In this document: positions 49,598-58,604 of the stretch, piece after piece
How positions within the stretch are numbered: position 1 is the stretch's first letter
Layout: each line of letters begins with the position of its first letter
Source of the DNA: Pseudomonas sp. SL4(2022)
Lineage (GTDB): Bacteria > Pseudomonadota > Gammaproteobacteria > Pseudomonadales > Pseudomonadaceae
Length of the DNA: 64,000 nt
Assembly: GCF_026625725.1 (NCBI RefSeq)
Contig: NZ_CP113060.1
Span: forward strand, 3,416,001 to 3,480,000
Reading direction: 5' to 3'
Made by a program: the position numbers and the translations under genes
The notes under the pieces: model-generated
Database searches by the model: none
Told to the model about the DNA's origin: nothing
Seen by the model: only the letters and a program-made list of their open reading frames with translations

Positions 49598-50248
49598 TTA
49601 CGTTCGAATTAGCTGTCCAGTGCTCGGTAACAGTTGCTCATCCAACATCGCCCCCTGCGCGGCCAGCTGCAAACGGCCTTCGGCAAACCAGCGCACGGCC
49701 AGCGGGTAAATCACATGTTCCTGCTCGTGTACACGTTGCGCCAGGCTGGTGGGCGAGTCATCCGACTGTACCGGTACCACTGCCTGTACGACCAGTGGTC
49801 CACCATCGAGTTCCTCGCTGACGAAGTGCACGCTGCAGCCGTGTTCGCTGTCACCCGCTTCCAGCGCCCGCTGGTGGGTGTGCAGGCCTTTGTGTTTCGG
49901 CAGCAAGGAGGGGTGGATATTCAGCAGACGGCCGGTGTAGTGGCTGACGAAGGCGGGGGTGAGAATGCGCATAAACCCCGCCAGCACCACCAACTGCGGA
50001 TCAAACGCATCAATGGCCTCGACCAGCGCGGCATCGAAGGCTTCGCGGCCGTCGAATTGCTTGTGATCGAGCACGGCGGTGGCGATGCCAGCCTGTGTGG
50101 CGCGCTCCAGGCCATAGGCATCGGCGCGGTTGGAAATCACCGCGGCGATGCGTGCCGGATTGCCGTCATGGGCGATGCTGTCGATCAGCGCCTGCAGGTT
50201 ACTGCCGGAGCCGGAGATCAGCACCACCACATTGCACTGTGCCGACAT
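49598..50248 (-). CDS. purN: Phosphoribosylglycinamide formyltransferase
   Basis: 216 residues from ATG at 50248. N10-formyl-THF dependent step 3 of purine synthesis. VVLISGSGSNLQAL phosphate loop, LAGFMRIL, catalytic Asn-His in LLNIHPSLLPKHKGLHTHQRAL, Asp in SEELDGGPLVVQ. Start overlaps the purM stop by one base (TAATG). Confidence 0.95.
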   Translation of the reverse strand: MSAQCNVVVLISGSGSNLQALIDSIAHDGNPARIAAVISNRADAYGLERATQAGIATAVLDHKQFDGREAFDAALVEAIDAFDPQLVVLAGFMRILTPAFVSHYTGRLLNIHPSLLPKHKGLHTHQRALEAGDSEHGCSVHFVSEELDGGPLVVQAVVPVQSDDSPTSLAQRVHEQEHVIYPLAVRWFAEGRLQLAAQGAMLDEQLLPSTGQLIRT

Positions 50249-51306
50249 TAGTGCTGTTTCAGGTTGTTCAGCACGACCTGGGCGGCCCCTTCGGCAGCTG
50301 TGCCGATTTGGCCGATCACCCATGGTTGCTCGCCAGCGGCAGTCAGGGTCTGCAGGGTGACGTCGACTTGATCCTGCGCCACGCAGATCACCATGCCGAC
50401 GCCGCAGTTGAGCACGCGGTGCATCTCGTGCTCATCCACATTGCCTTTTTCCTGCAGCCAGTCGAATACCGCCGGGCGCGTCCAGCTGGCCACGTCGACC
50501 ACGGCCTGGGCGCCTTTGGGCAGCACGCGCGGGATGTTGTCGAGCAAACCGCCACCGGTGATGTGGGCCATGGCTTTAACTGCACCCGTTTCTTTGATCA
50601 GCTTGAGCAGCGGTTTGACGTAGATGCGCGTCGGTGCCATCAGCAGGTCGGTCAGCGGCTTGCCATCGACCTGGGTGGTTTCGATATCCGCCCCGGAGAC
50701 TTCGATGATCTTGCGGATCAGCGAGTAGCCGTTGGAGTGCGGGCCGGAGGACGGCAGGGCGATCAGCGCGTCACCAGTGGCGACTTTTGAGCCGTCAATG
50801 ATTTCGGCTTTTTCTACTACACCGACGCAGAAACCGGCCAGGTCGTAGTCTTCGCCTTCGTACATGCCGGGCATCTCAGCGGTTTCACCGCCAACCAGGG
50901 AGCAGCCTGCCAGTTCGCAGCCGGCGCCGATGCCGGTGACCACGGTGGCGGCGACGTCGACATTGAGCTTGCCGGTGGCGTAGTAATCGAGGAAGAACAG
51001 CGGCTCGGCACCACAGACGACCAGGTCGTTGACACACATGGCAACCAGGTCCTGGCCAATGCTGTCATGCTTGTTCAGGTTCAGCGCCAGGCGCAGCTTG
51101 GTGCCCACGCCATCGGTGCCGGAGACCAGCACCGGTTGTGTGTAGCCAGCCGGGATCTCGCACAGCGCGCCGAAGCCGCCCAGCCCACCCATGACTTCCG
51201 GACGCGCGGTGCGCTTGGCCACGCCTTTGATGCGTTCGACCAGGGCTTCGCCCGCGTCGATATCTACACCTGCGTCCTTGTAGCTGATGGAGGGTTGCTT
51301 GCTCAT
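50248..51306 (-). CDS. purM: Phosphoribosylformylglycinamidine cyclo-ligase
   Basis: 352 residues. AIR synthetase, step 5 of purine synthesis. [19 protein letters not shown] start; [65 protein letters not shown]. First gene of purMN. Confidence 0.96.
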   Translation of the reverse strand: MSKQPSISYKDAGVDIDAGEALVERIKGVAKRTARPEVMGGLGGFGALCEIPAGYTQPVLVSGTDGVGTKLRLALNLNKHDSIGQDLVAMCVNDLVVCGAEPLFFLDYYATGKLNVDVAATVVTGIGAGCELAGCSLVGGETAEMPGMYEGEDYDLAGFCVGVVEKAEIIDGSKVATGDALIALPSSGPHSNGYSLIRKIIEVSGADIETTQVDGKPLTDLLMAPTRIYVKPLLKLIKETGAVKAMAHITGGGLLDNIPRVLPKGAQAVVDVASWTRPAVFDWLQEKGNVDEHEMHRVLNCGVGMVICVAQDQVDVTLQTLTAAGEQPWVIGQIGTAAEGAAQVVLNNLKQH

Positions 51307-51618
51307 AGATCCAGGCCTTTAGGGGGAAATTCGGATTGGCACCACCGCTTATGGCGGCGGTCTGCGAAGGCGCGCGATTTTATCAGGCTTGCCCGGCAGC
51401 GGCCACCCGCGAAGGTTGCCGGTGTAGGGGCGGCTGTTTAAGCTCGAAATGGGGTTGTTCTTGGCTACCTGCGACTGAAAAGGGCTTTGGAATGCGCCTT
51501 AACAGCACCTAAACTCGCACTCTTGAGCCAGCGACTCCTGCTTTATGTGGTGTGGGTTGGCCATAACTGTTGTTAAACCTGGCCTGCGCGCCACTTTCCG
51601 TCCGTCGAGAATTCATCC
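51307..51618. other. Divergent intergenic region purM / DUF2066 gene
   Basis: 312 bp without a gene. Must contain the promoters of both divergent units. A PurR-like operator was not recognised by eye. Confidence 0.5.
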
Positions 51619-52668
51619 ATGCGTTTGACCGCTCGCCTGCTTCTAGTCTGTTTGTCGCTGTCTGGCCTGCCGGCGTTTGCTGCGCCGGTGAGTGATCTGT
51701 ACCAAGTCCGCGAAGCGGTCAGCAGCCAGCAACCGGAAGAGCGCGCTGCGGCTCTGAGCCGCGCGCTGGATACCCTGGTGCTGCGCCTGACCGGCAAGGC
51801 CGATGCGGCGCAGAACCCGGCACTGGCGGCGCTGCGCAAGGACCCGCAACAGATCATCAGCCAATATGGCTATGAGGGCGAGCAGCTGCTGGTCGACTTT
51901 GACCCACTGAGCACCGATCGCAGCCTGCGTCAGGCGGGCCTGGCGTTGTGGGGCGCCAATCGCCCGAGCATTTTGCTGTGGTGGCTGAGTGATGCCAGCG
52001 ACGGCAGCCGTCTGCTCGGCGATGGCCAAGCTGCTGCCGCACCTCTCAACCAGGCCGCGCATCACCGCGGTCTGCCACTGCGCTTGCCGTTGGCCGACCT
52101 GGCCGAGCAACTGGTGGCGGTGCCAGAGAACCTCATGGCCAATGATCCGGCTGCCTTGCGTGAAGCCTCCGAACGCTACGCCGCCGATGCCTTGCTGGCA
52201 GTTGTGGCGCGCGAAGCAAGCGGTCAATGGCAGGCCGAGTGGCGCTTGTGGCTGGGTGATGAGCGTGAGCAGGGCACTGTGCAGGGTGCCGATCAAGCCG
52301 TGTTGGCCGATGCTATTCTGTTGGACGTTAACCAGCGTCTGGCCCCCCGCTTTATTGTCGCAATCGGCGCCGCCAGTGCTCTTAATGTGGAAGTGCAGGG
52401 CGTTGACCTGGCGCGTTACGCCGAATTGCAGCGCATTCTCGAACCCTTCGCGGCGCAACTGCGTAAGGTTCAGGGCGATACGCTGACCTTTGTGGTCAAT
52501 GCCAATGCAGAGCAGTTGCGTGCGCAACTGGGGTTGGCGCGCCTGCAGGAAGTGCCGGCAGAAGCACCAGTGGTTGACGCCAGCCAGTCGGTTACGCCGC
52601 CGGCTACTGCGGCTGAGCCCGTTTCCGCAGTGGTAGCGCCTGAGAATGTGCTGAGGTTTCGCTGGTAG
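51619..52668 (+). CDS. DUF2066 secreted protein
   Basis: 349 residues. Signal peptide RLTARLLLVCLSLSGLPAFAAP. SDLYQVREAVSSQQPEERAAALSRALDTLVLRLTG is the family N-terminal motif, and PSILLWWLSD is conserved. Function unknown; always near purM and an AI-2E family transporter in Pseudomonas. Confidence 0.85.
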   Translation: MRLTARLLLVCLSLSGLPAFAAPVSDLYQVREAVSSQQPEERAAALSRALDTLVLRLTGKADAAQNPALAALRKDPQQIISQYGYEGEQLLVDFDPLSTDRSLRQAGLALWGANRPSILLWWLSDASDGSRLLGDGQAAAAPLNQAAHHRGLPLRLPLADLAEQLVAVPENLMANDPAALREASERYAADALLAVVAREASGQWQAEWRLWLGDEREQGTVQGADQAVLADAILLDVNQRLAPRFIVAIGAASALNVEVQGVDLARYAELQRILEPFAAQLRKVQGDTLTFVVNANAEQLRAQLGLARLQEVPAEAPVVDASQSVTPPATAAEPVSAVVAPENVLRFRW

Positions 52669-52697
52669 ACTGCGGCAATTACCCCGGTCCCTGATTT

Positions 52698-52727
52698 GAA
52701 AACCGCAGCTATCGAGCTGCGGTTTTC
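52698..52727 (+). terminator. Terminator after DUF2066 gene
   Basis: Perfect stem gaaaaccgcagct / agctgcggttttc with loop atcg. Confidence 0.9.
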
Positions 52728-52791
52728 TTATGTAACGGGCCTCGCGGTTTGAGTATTTCTGGATAAAACGTTGGCATATGGAGCGCTGGGC

Positions 52792-53862
52792 ATGATCGAT
52801 TCGCACCGTTGGATATGGATAGTCGCGGCACTGCTGCTGTGCGGCCTGGTGTACCTGCTGGCGCCGATTCTCTCGCCGTTTCTGATCGGCGTGCTGCTGG
52901 CCTATATGGGCGACCCGCTGGTCGACCGTCTGGAGCGCTGGAAGCTGTCGCGGACCTGGGGGGTGGTGGTGGTTTTTGCCCTGATCACCCTGATCATGGC
53001 CATTCTGCTGTTGGTATTGGTGCCCATGTTGGGCAAACAGCTGGTGCGTTTGTATGAACTGGCACCGCAGATGCTCGATTGGGCGCAACACCAGGCATTG
53101 CCGTGGGTTCAGCTCAAGCTGGGGCTGAGTGATGGTTTCTGGCGCTTTGATCAATTGAAGGCGGCTTTCTCCGGGCAACTGGGTAAAACCACCGATATCG
53201 TGAGCACGCTGCTGTCCACGGCCACGGCCTCGGGTATGGCGCTACTGGCCTGGCTGGCTAACCTGGTGCTGATTCCGGTGGTGAGCTTCTACCTGATGCG
53301 CGATTGGGATCTGATGGTCGCCAAACTGCGCAGCCTGCTGCCGCGCGGCCGTGAAGGCCTGGTTGTGCAGCTGTTCGGCGAGTGTCACGAAGTGCTCGGG
53401 GCTTTCCTGCGTGGTCAGTTGCTGGTGATGTTGGCGCTGGGTGTGCTGTATGCCACCGGTCTGATGGTGATTGGCCTGGAACTCGGGCTGCTGATTGGCG
53501 TGCTGGCCGGTTTGGCCAGCATCGTGCCTTACCTGGGTGTGGTGGTCGGCATCGGTGCCGCGCTGACGGCGGGACTGTTCCAGTTCGGTCTGGATTTCTA
53601 CCCGCTGATGGGCATTGCTGCAGTCTTTATCGTCGGGCAAATGCTCGAGGGCATGCTGTTGACGCCGATGCTGGTGGGCGACCGCATCGGCCTACATCCG
53701 GTCGCCGTGATCTTCGCCATCATGGCGGGCGGTCAACTGTTCGGCTTTACCGGCATCCTTCTGGCTCTGCCCGTGGCGGCGGTGATCATGGTGTTAGTGC
53801 GTCATCTACATGATTTCTATAAACAATCGGACACTTATGGCGCTACGCCTGAAAACGATTGA
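52792..53862 (+). CDS. AI-2E/PerM family transporter
   Basis: 356 residues from ATG at 52792 with GGAG upstream. About eight TM helices with the family motif region LVLIPVVSFYLMRDWD and GLASIVPYLGVVVGIGAAL. PerM-type permease of unknown substrate. In other Pseudomonas hda follows this gene; here accessory DNA begins 1 bp after its stop. Confidence 0.88.
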   Translation: MIDSHRWIWIVAALLLCGLVYLLAPILSPFLIGVLLAYMGDPLVDRLERWKLSRTWGVVVVFALITLIMAILLLVLVPMLGKQLVRLYELAPQMLDWAQHQALPWVQLKLGLSDGFWRFDQLKAAFSGQLGKTTDIVSTLLSTATASGMALLAWLANLVLIPVVSFYLMRDWDLMVAKLRSLLPRGREGLVVQLFGECHEVLGAFLRGQLLVMLALGVLYATGLMVIGLELGLLIGVLAGLASIVPYLGVVVGIGAALTAGLFQFGLDFYPLMGIAAVFIVGQMLEGMLLTPMLVGDRIGLHPVAVIFAIMAGGQLFGFTGILLALPVAAVIMVLVRHLHDFYKQSDTYGATPEND

Positions 53863-53863
53863 T

Positions 53864-54085
53864 TTATAAGAAGTTTATTTCGCGCTGTTTTTCGTGTGTC
53901 GAAGAAGTGTCGAAACCATCCAGCGGGTTGAGACGCAGCGCACCACGCAGATGGGAAGGGGACAAGTGGGCATAGCGCATGGTAATGGTCAGCGACGAAT
54001 GCCCCAGCACCTCCTTTAAGGTCAGGAAATGTCCGTCGTTCATAATGAAGTGGCTGGCAAAGGTATGACGTAGCATGCGCAGCAG
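53864..54085 (-). pseudogene. Tyrosine recombinase (phage-type integrase), C-terminal remnant
   Basis: Only the last roughly 74 residues remain: LRHTFASHFIMNDGHFLTLKEVLGHSSLTITMRYAHLSP contains the catalytic R-box Arg/His, second His of LGHSS and the nucleophile Tyr. The N-terminal part and box I are lost where the IS relic begins. The minus-strand frame continues upstream to 54268, but that part is antisense to the transposase. Stop lies 1 bp from the perM stop, as in elements whose integrase borders the attachment site. Confidence 0.82.
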
Positions 54086-54549
54086 CTGCATAACCTGCGC
54101 GAGATGTGGAAGAAGTCCCGTACTCAGTAGATCAACCAGCTGCGCGGGATCTTCCGTGAGATGGGCACCGAAGCGCCGGCCAGCACAGCCGCTTTCTTGC
54201 GGGCAGCTGGTGAGTTCCTGGAGCGCCCGGAAGTCTGTGTCTTGCGTGGGGCGCTGCAGGTCGATCAACCTGTACGAGCAGTCGATGCACGAGTGCGAAG
54301 CGCAGCTGGCATGCCTACGACGAGATCGTACGCAGACTCGACGAAGTCAGCGGCGTCGGCCTGCTGACAGCGAGTGCGCTGAAAACCGCAGTAGGCCGCC
54401 CGGAACGCTTTACCAATGGCCGCCAGCTCAGCGCCTGGCTGGGCATGAGCCCGAGAGAACACCGCAGCGGCGAGCGCCGCAAACTGGTGCATATCAGCCG
54501 GCAGGGCAACACCTACGTGCGCACGTTGCTGATCCGCGTGATCGATTGA
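54078..54549 (+). pseudogene. IS110/IS1111-family transposase, decayed
   Basis: Pieces in three frames: QQLHNLREMWKKSRTQ, stop codon at 54128, INQLRGIFREMGTEAPAS to about 54265; then LYEQSMHECEAQL from 54270; then DEIVRRLDEVSGVGLLTASAL, LSAWLGMSPREHRSGERR, and HISRQGNTYVRTLLIRVID ending at 54549. These match the C-terminal half of IS110-type transposases (transposase_20 domain). N-terminal RuvC-like half missing. At least two frameshifts and one nonsense codon. Confidence 0.85.
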
Positions 54550-54687
54550 ACGCTTGGCCCCCGCTGCGCGAACTACAGAATGGCCAGGGCAGAACAGCCC
54601 AAAACAGGCCGGATATACGAATGCAATCGCGCTGACGACAAGTGCAAAAGAAAAGCTTTGCTCACTACTTGCGGAGGAGAGTCCATA
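54550..54687 (+). mobile_element. 3' end of the IS1111-type element
   Basis: Non-coding tail after the transposase, ending ggaggagagtccatata, a form of 3' end common in IS1111-group elements, directly abutting the truncated attC. Confidence 0.6.
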
Positions 54688-54702
54688 TACCAGTTGTTAG
54701 GC
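54688..54702 (-). repeat. Truncated attC (one core side only)
   Basis: Only ccagttgttaggc remains; the outer half is replaced by the IS end. Distal end of the right array. Confidence 0.8.
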
Positions 54703-55122
54703 ATTTGATCCCTCTATTACATATAGCTCGAAACTGTATGGCTCAGCCAGCATTAAGTACTTGTCGCACTTGGGGAAAGATGCCGCAAACCAATCACCTG
54801 AATATGTTCGAAACTCTAACTCACCTGTTGTGCCAAGTATTTCGTAACTTACCACAACGAAATCAGCAGCAGAATAAAACTTGTATGAGATAGAATTTCC
54901 GTTTGATTCTAGGGGCGGTGGATAATTGGAAATCCCTAGTGAGTGCGGTGGTTTTTCTAGAAATTCATAAGGGTCATTATCTAAAATTTAGGGCTCGGAT
55001 AAATTGCCGAATACTATTTTAAACACTTCATCATAATCACATGCGTATATCACGCCATCTTTTGGCAGAGTCACACCTCGAATTCTTTCCGATATTCTTG
55101 GCAAGCCTAATTTATTATTGAT
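54697..55122 (-). pseudogene. Broken cassette gene
   Basis: One frame runs from 55122 to a stop at 54697-54699 that overlaps the truncated attC. It is broken by an in-frame TAA at 54988-54990 (FGNLSEP-stop-ILDNDPYEF). No ATG: the codon at the expected start is ATC, 4 nt after AGG of the core, suggesting a lost ATG. About 141 residues if repaired; C-terminal SYEILGTTGELEFRTYSGDWF. Family not recognised. Confidence 0.7.
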
Positions 55123-55125
55123 TGT

Positions 55126-55200
55126 GCCTAACGTTTGGTTAAGGGCGTGCTTTAGCCCGTCCCAGTGAGCGAAGTGAACGGTTTGAACCTGTTGTTAGGT
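55126..55200 (-). repeat. attC site, type A, defective centre
   Basis: Cores gcctaac / gttaggt; centre gggcgtgctttagcccg has lost a G and gained a mismatch. Confidence 0.88.
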
Positions 55201-55206
55201 GAGGCC

Positions 55207-55650
55207 TCATAGTACATCTAGGCAGTCTTCTTCTGCTGGAACTTCTAGTGAGTGGTAGAGATCCTGGAAAGTAACTGCTGCGATGATTCCATTAATTGCG
55301 GCATCTAAACCTCTTGATTGTGGTAAAAAAGGGTCGGCACTACAATAATCATTTCTTAAGTATTCAATGATTTCCGACTTTAACGTACCAATATCTATAT
55401 CTTGTTTATCAAGATGAATTTCAATACGATTTGTGGTGTTAAGTATGCTAAATATTTTTTGCCAAACAGTATCACCATGAGAACCAAGAACTGATATTTT
55501 CGAAATGCGCTTTACCTCGCCTGATGGGTAAAGGATCAAATAGCCAACATTTTCATTATTTAATTTCTTTTGAGACTTGAACTGTGACAGCTCAAACACG
55601 CCTGAATTAATTGGTATTAATACTTTTTTGTTACGATCAAGAAATATCAT
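55207..55650 (-). CDS. Cassette protein of unknown function
   Basis: 147 residues, ATG start, soluble, AT-rich codons. IFLDRNKKVLIPINSGVFELS, GYLILYPSGEVKRI, and ADPFLPQSRGLDAAINGIIAAV are notable segments. Not recognised. Confidence 0.5.
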   Translation of the reverse strand: MIFLDRNKKVLIPINSGVFELSQFKSQKKLNNENVGYLILYPSGEVKRISKISVLGSHGDTVWQKIFSILNTTNRIEIHLDKQDIDIGTLKSEIIEYLRNDYCSADPFLPQSRGLDAAINGIIAAVTFQDLYHSLEVPAEEDCLDVL

Positions 55651-55673
55651 TTGAGGTCTCTAACTGTCTATTC

Positions 55674-55749
55674 ACCTAACGTTTGGTTAAGGGGTGGGCT
55701 TTAGCCCGTCCCAGTGAGCAAAGCGAACGATTTGAACCAGTTGTTAGAG
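55674..55749 (-). repeat. attC site, type A
   Basis: Cores acctaac / gttagag; centre gtgggc-ttta-gcccg with one mismatch. Confidence 0.9.
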
Positions 55750-55788
55750 GTTAATCGCGCGATTGCCTCTTGTTGGGAGTTTTAAATT

Positions 55789-56208
55789 TCATAATGAGAA
55801 ATTATTAACATCTGTAAGATACCAGCAAGTATTCTTCTGTATAAAATTAAATTCAAAGATGTAGTCCGTATCTGGCTTTGTAAACTTTACAGTATATGAT
55901 GCGTGATCTGAGGAGGTTATTTGCCTAATTAAAGGCACTGACTTTATTTCTTTTTTACTTGGAAAAGAGCGGATCTGCTTAGTGTTAGCCTCTTCGAGGC
56001 TTGATACTATTAAATTAATAGTTGCTGGTTCTGGTTCGGTCTCAGTATTTATGTATGAGTAATTAAGTGGAAACTGCATATGCTCTTTCTGGAATTGTGC
56101 ATTTTCTTGAAATTTTACAAGGTATTCCTCAAAATCTTTTGTGCACAAATTTTCCGCATTTACAGAAAATGAACAGAGCAGAAGGGCAATAGTAAAAATT
56201 CGAAACAT
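55789..56208 (-). CDS. Cassette protein, secreted
   Basis: 139 residues; ATG with GAGG of the cassette core 5 nt upstream. Signal peptide FRIFTIALLLCSFSVNAE. The mature domain ends in FEFNFIQKNTCWYLTDVNNFSL, a beta-rich tail like small lipocalin or NTF2-like domains. Periplasmic. Confidence 0.6.
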   Translation of the reverse strand: MFRIFTIALLLCSFSVNAENLCTKDFEEYLVKFQENAQFQKEHMQFPLNYSYINTETEPEPATINLIVSSLEEANTKQIRSFPSKKEIKSVPLIRQITSSDHASYTVKFTKPDTDYIFEFNFIQKNTCWYLTDVNNFSL

Positions 56209-56214
56209 GATTTC

Positions 56215-56290
56215 CTCTAACGTTTGGTTAAGGGGCGGGCTTTAGCCCGTCCCAGTGAGCGAAGCGAGCGACTTGAACCACTAGTTAGGT
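56215..56290 (-). repeat. attC site, type A
   Basis: Cores ctctaac / gttaggt; arm cagtgagcgaagcgagcg. Confidence 0.92.
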
Positions 56291-56291
56291 A

Positions 56292-56708
56292 TTACTTGCA
56301 CCTTTTTCCAAGGATTTCTACGAAACGCATGAGATACCCATCTGGATCTTGAGCTAAAAATTCTATCTGTCCTTCTTCGGTGCTAGGAGATGTTTCATAC
56401 CAAGACTCTGTAGGCTCTCGAAATAGTGAAATTCCACTATTTATAAAATTTTCCAAAATTGTACTAATGCTTTCTACTTCAACTTGAAAGTTTACTCCAC
56501 GGCCATAGGGCGGATTTAGATCGGCAGTTTTCCAGTTGTCCGGATGGTCTTCCTCAAGCATTAGTTGAGCATGACCCAGTTCAATGTAAACAAACTCAGG
56601 GGATGAGCGTCTGAATCGGATTTGGAAGCCCGCGGCAAGGTAAAAACCCAGAGAAACATCCACGTTCGAAACGGTCAATTCAGGAACAAGAGGATTCCAA
56701 TAGGTCAT
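56292..56708 (-). CDS. VOC-family (bleomycin-resistance-like) protein
   Basis: 138 residues, ATG start. VPELTVSNVDVSLGFYLAAGFQIRF with YIELGHAQLMLEE and a second betaalphabeta half with GRGVNFQVEV, FLAQDPDGYLMRFVE. This is the glyoxalase/bleomycin-resistance fold, usually dimeric. Cassette-borne relatives may bind a drug or metabolite; no substrate can be assigned. The few metal-ligand positions are not clearly conserved. Confidence 0.85.
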   Translation of the reverse strand: MTYWNPLVPELTVSNVDVSLGFYLAAGFQIRFRRSSPEFVYIELGHAQLMLEEDHPDNWKTADLNPPYGRGVNFQVEVESISTILENFINSGISLFREPTESWYETSPSTEEGQIEFLAQDPDGYLMRFVEILGKRCK

Positions 56709-56716
56709 CGTGTAAT

Positions 56717-56792
56717 ACCTAACGTTTGGTTAAGGGGCGGGCTTTAGCCCGTCCCAGTGAGCGCAGCGAACGATTTGAACCAGTTGTTATGC
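56717..56792 (-). repeat. attC site, type A
   Basis: Cores acctaac / gttatgc; arm cagtgagcgcagcgaacg. Confidence 0.92.
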
Positions 56793-56832
56793 TTTGCGCG
56801 ATAAGTTTGTGATTTACTTTTATGTTTTTAAT

Positions 56833-57228
56833 TTATGGTTGATCAGGTATTTTACTTATTGAGCCACGCTGGTTTAGTGCAATGTATAGCGCGCCTAAAA
56901 TTGATCCGCCAAAGATAAGTATATTAGACGTTAATGACTCAAACTCATATTTTGCATGCTGCATAAATGCTGCGTGAAGAAAACCATGAATAACAATAAA
57001 TATTGAAAATCCGAGTTGAGTATTTTGGCGGATACTCATGTTTGAACTCGATAGAGCCGCGACCAGCAAAGCAAAAATTGGGATGTGAGCCCAAATAAAT
57101 ACAATTTCACCATGCTCACTAGGGAGCCAACTTGTGAGAGGTAGAACAAGCCACTCATTATTACGCATTGCATCTAGTTCATGAGTAAAGAACATAGCTA
57201 CGGCTAGATAGAGAACTTTATCTTTCAT
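56833..57228 (-). CDS. DUF6713-like cassette membrane protein
   Basis: 131 residues, ATG start. Four hydrophobic segments; FFTHELDAMRNNEWLVLP near the N-terminus and HGFLHAAFMQHAKYEFES further on have conserved-looking His/Glu in membrane context, as in DUF6713. Function unknown. Confidence 0.6.
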   Translation of the reverse strand: MKDKVLYLAVAMFFTHELDAMRNNEWLVLPLTSWLPSEHGEIVFIWAHIPIFALLVAALSSSNMSIRQNTQLGFSIFIVIHGFLHAAFMQHAKYEFESLTSNILIFGGSILGALYIALNQRGSISKIPDQP

Positions 57229-57241
57229 GGTTGCACCTCAC

Positions 57242-57317
57242 GCATAACGTTAAGTTAAGGGGCGGGCTTTAGCCCGTCCTAGTGAGCGAAGCGAACGACT
57301 TGAACTTGTAGTTAGAC
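57242..57317 (-). repeat. attC site, type C (NC2)
   Basis: Cores gcataac / gttagac. Confidence 0.9.
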
Positions 57318-57627
57318 GCGGTGGCAAGTCGGACATTGATATGGTAAGCGACGAAAACTTTACCTTAAGTCGAACCAAAATGGTGGGCAACGAACGTGCT
57401 GACGTTTGCCGATAAAGCAAAATCTTGCAAGCAAAGTGTTGTGCGCCGATGAAGGGACGCGAGTGCCGACCAAAAAGAGAACGGATGTCAGTCATTTTGC
57501 GAGCCGAAGAGGAGGAGATTCAACTCGTTTTGCAAAATGAAAGTATATGACTGGATACTGCGATTGTGAGACTTTGACATAATTTTGATGCTTCCTTGCA
57601 TATTAATACCGCCAAATTTATAGCCGC
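57318..57627 (-). mobile_element. ORF-less cassette NC2, copy 2
   Basis: Nearly identical to 9964-10273 from the left array. Confidence 0.75.
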
Positions 57628-57703
57628 TTCTAACGTTTGGTTAAGGGGCGGGCTTTAGCCCGTCCCAGTGAGCGAAGCGAACGATTTGAACCACTTGTTA
57701 GGT
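57628..57703 (-). repeat. attC site, type A
   Basis: Cores ttctaac / gttaggt; shares cassette and attC with 62661-62736. Confidence 0.92.
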
Positions 57704-58018
57704 TTATTCGTCATCGAATATTAGCCATGAATGACAGATGGTTTCATGATTTTTTGCTATGAAGAAAACTTCTAATTCTTTCGCGTCGAACACACGATGT
57801 AGCCAGTGTTCTGGAATAGGTCCGCGGACTACGTGGTACTCAAGCCCATACTTTACGAGCGGTTGTGACTTAAGAATGTGAGAGTTCAAAAGGATACTCT
57901 CGCCTTGTTTTAAGTTCCAAAGTTTATTCAGAGTTTCGCTGTCCGTGACTGTGTCTTCTGCAACAGTTATTAGTGCATTAGATAAAAGCTTTTTCTGAAG
58001 ACGCACACTTCTAGCCAT
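57704..58018 (-). CDS. Duplicated cassette protein, copy 1
   Basis: 104 residues, ATG start. ARSVRLQKKLLSNALITVAEDTV basic N-terminus, then PLVKYGLEYHVVRGPIPEHWLHRVFDAKELEVFFI. No signal or TM segment. Its first bases after attC gttaggt encode the stop. Differs from the copy at 62737 at two residues. Family not recognised. Confidence 0.6.
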   Translation of the reverse strand: MARSVRLQKKLLSNALITVAEDTVTDSETLNKLWNLKQGESILLNSHILKSQPLVKYGLEYHVVRGPIPEHWLHRVFDAKELEVFFIAKNHETICHSWLIFDDE

Positions 58019-58024
58019 GAATGA

Positions 58025-58100
58025 ACCTAACGTTTGGTTAAGGGGCGGGCTTTAGCCCGTCCCAGTGAGCGAAGCGAACGATTTGAACCAGTTGTTAGCG
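58025..58100 (-). repeat. attC site, type A
   Basis: Cores acctaac / gttagcg; the second core deviates at two positions. Confidence 0.88.
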
Positions 58101-58523
58101 CTCTGGCCACTCACCTTTAAGACGAGACTTTTCTTTATTGAAAGTGGCTGATTTAACCGTAGGTAGGTCTTGTGCAAATGTGAACTTTGCCCAGAACTCA
58201 CATTCGCAAGATGCGTACATGCCAATTGTCGAGTATGGTTCATAAGTTAAATTCAAAGTGCCAGACTCAATTGTGAACGCGGGCTTTTCGCCTGCATCTG
58301 CTCCGCATGTGGATGGGTGACGGACTAGAAATGTTAGTCCGTTGTTCGATCCCATCTTCCAAATTTCAGGCTCATGATTTTCTTCAGTCCAGTCGCCGCT
58401 ACAACCAAGAAATTCAAATGACTTCAGCTCGGGATTTTCAAGGCTCTGCACATCAGCAGCGACTGAAAATGTGCAGAAAATCAGTGTGGGCAATATTGCG
58501 GCAGTATTGAGTTTTGATTTCAT
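58095..58523 (-). CDS. Cassette protein, secreted
   Basis: 142 residues, ATG start. Signal peptide KSKLNTAAILPTLIFCTFSVAA. Mature part has LGCSGDW, STCGAD and YASCECEFW, so probable disulfides in the periplasm. Stop lies inside its attC core. Function unknown. Confidence 0.6.
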   Translation of the reverse strand: MKSKLNTAAILPTLIFCTFSVAADVQSLENPELKSFEFLGCSGDWTEENHEPEIWKMGSNNGLTFLVRHPSTCGADAGEKPAFTIESGTLNLTYEPYSTIGMYASCECEFWAKFTFAQDLPTVKSATFNKEKSRLKGEWPER

Positions 58524-58528
58524 TATGG

Positions 58529-58604
58529 CGCTAACGTTTGGTTAAGGGGCGGGCTTTAGCCCGTCCCAGCGAGCGCAGCGAGCGATTTGAACCAATTGTT
58601 AGAC
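58529..58604 (-). repeat. attC site, NC1 subtype
   Basis: Cores cgctaac / gttagac; arm cagcgagcgcagcgagcg. Confidence 0.9.

Noticed and set aside
51643..53178. 511-codon ORF antisense to the DUF2066 and perM genes
   Set aside because: Crosses a perfect terminator and two genes with signal peptide and TM structure; low-complexity sequence.
54075..54635. 186-codon plus-strand ORF near the right array
   Set aside because: Only a short part (LYEQSMHECEAQL) is real transposase; the rest is out-of-frame reading of the decayed IS.
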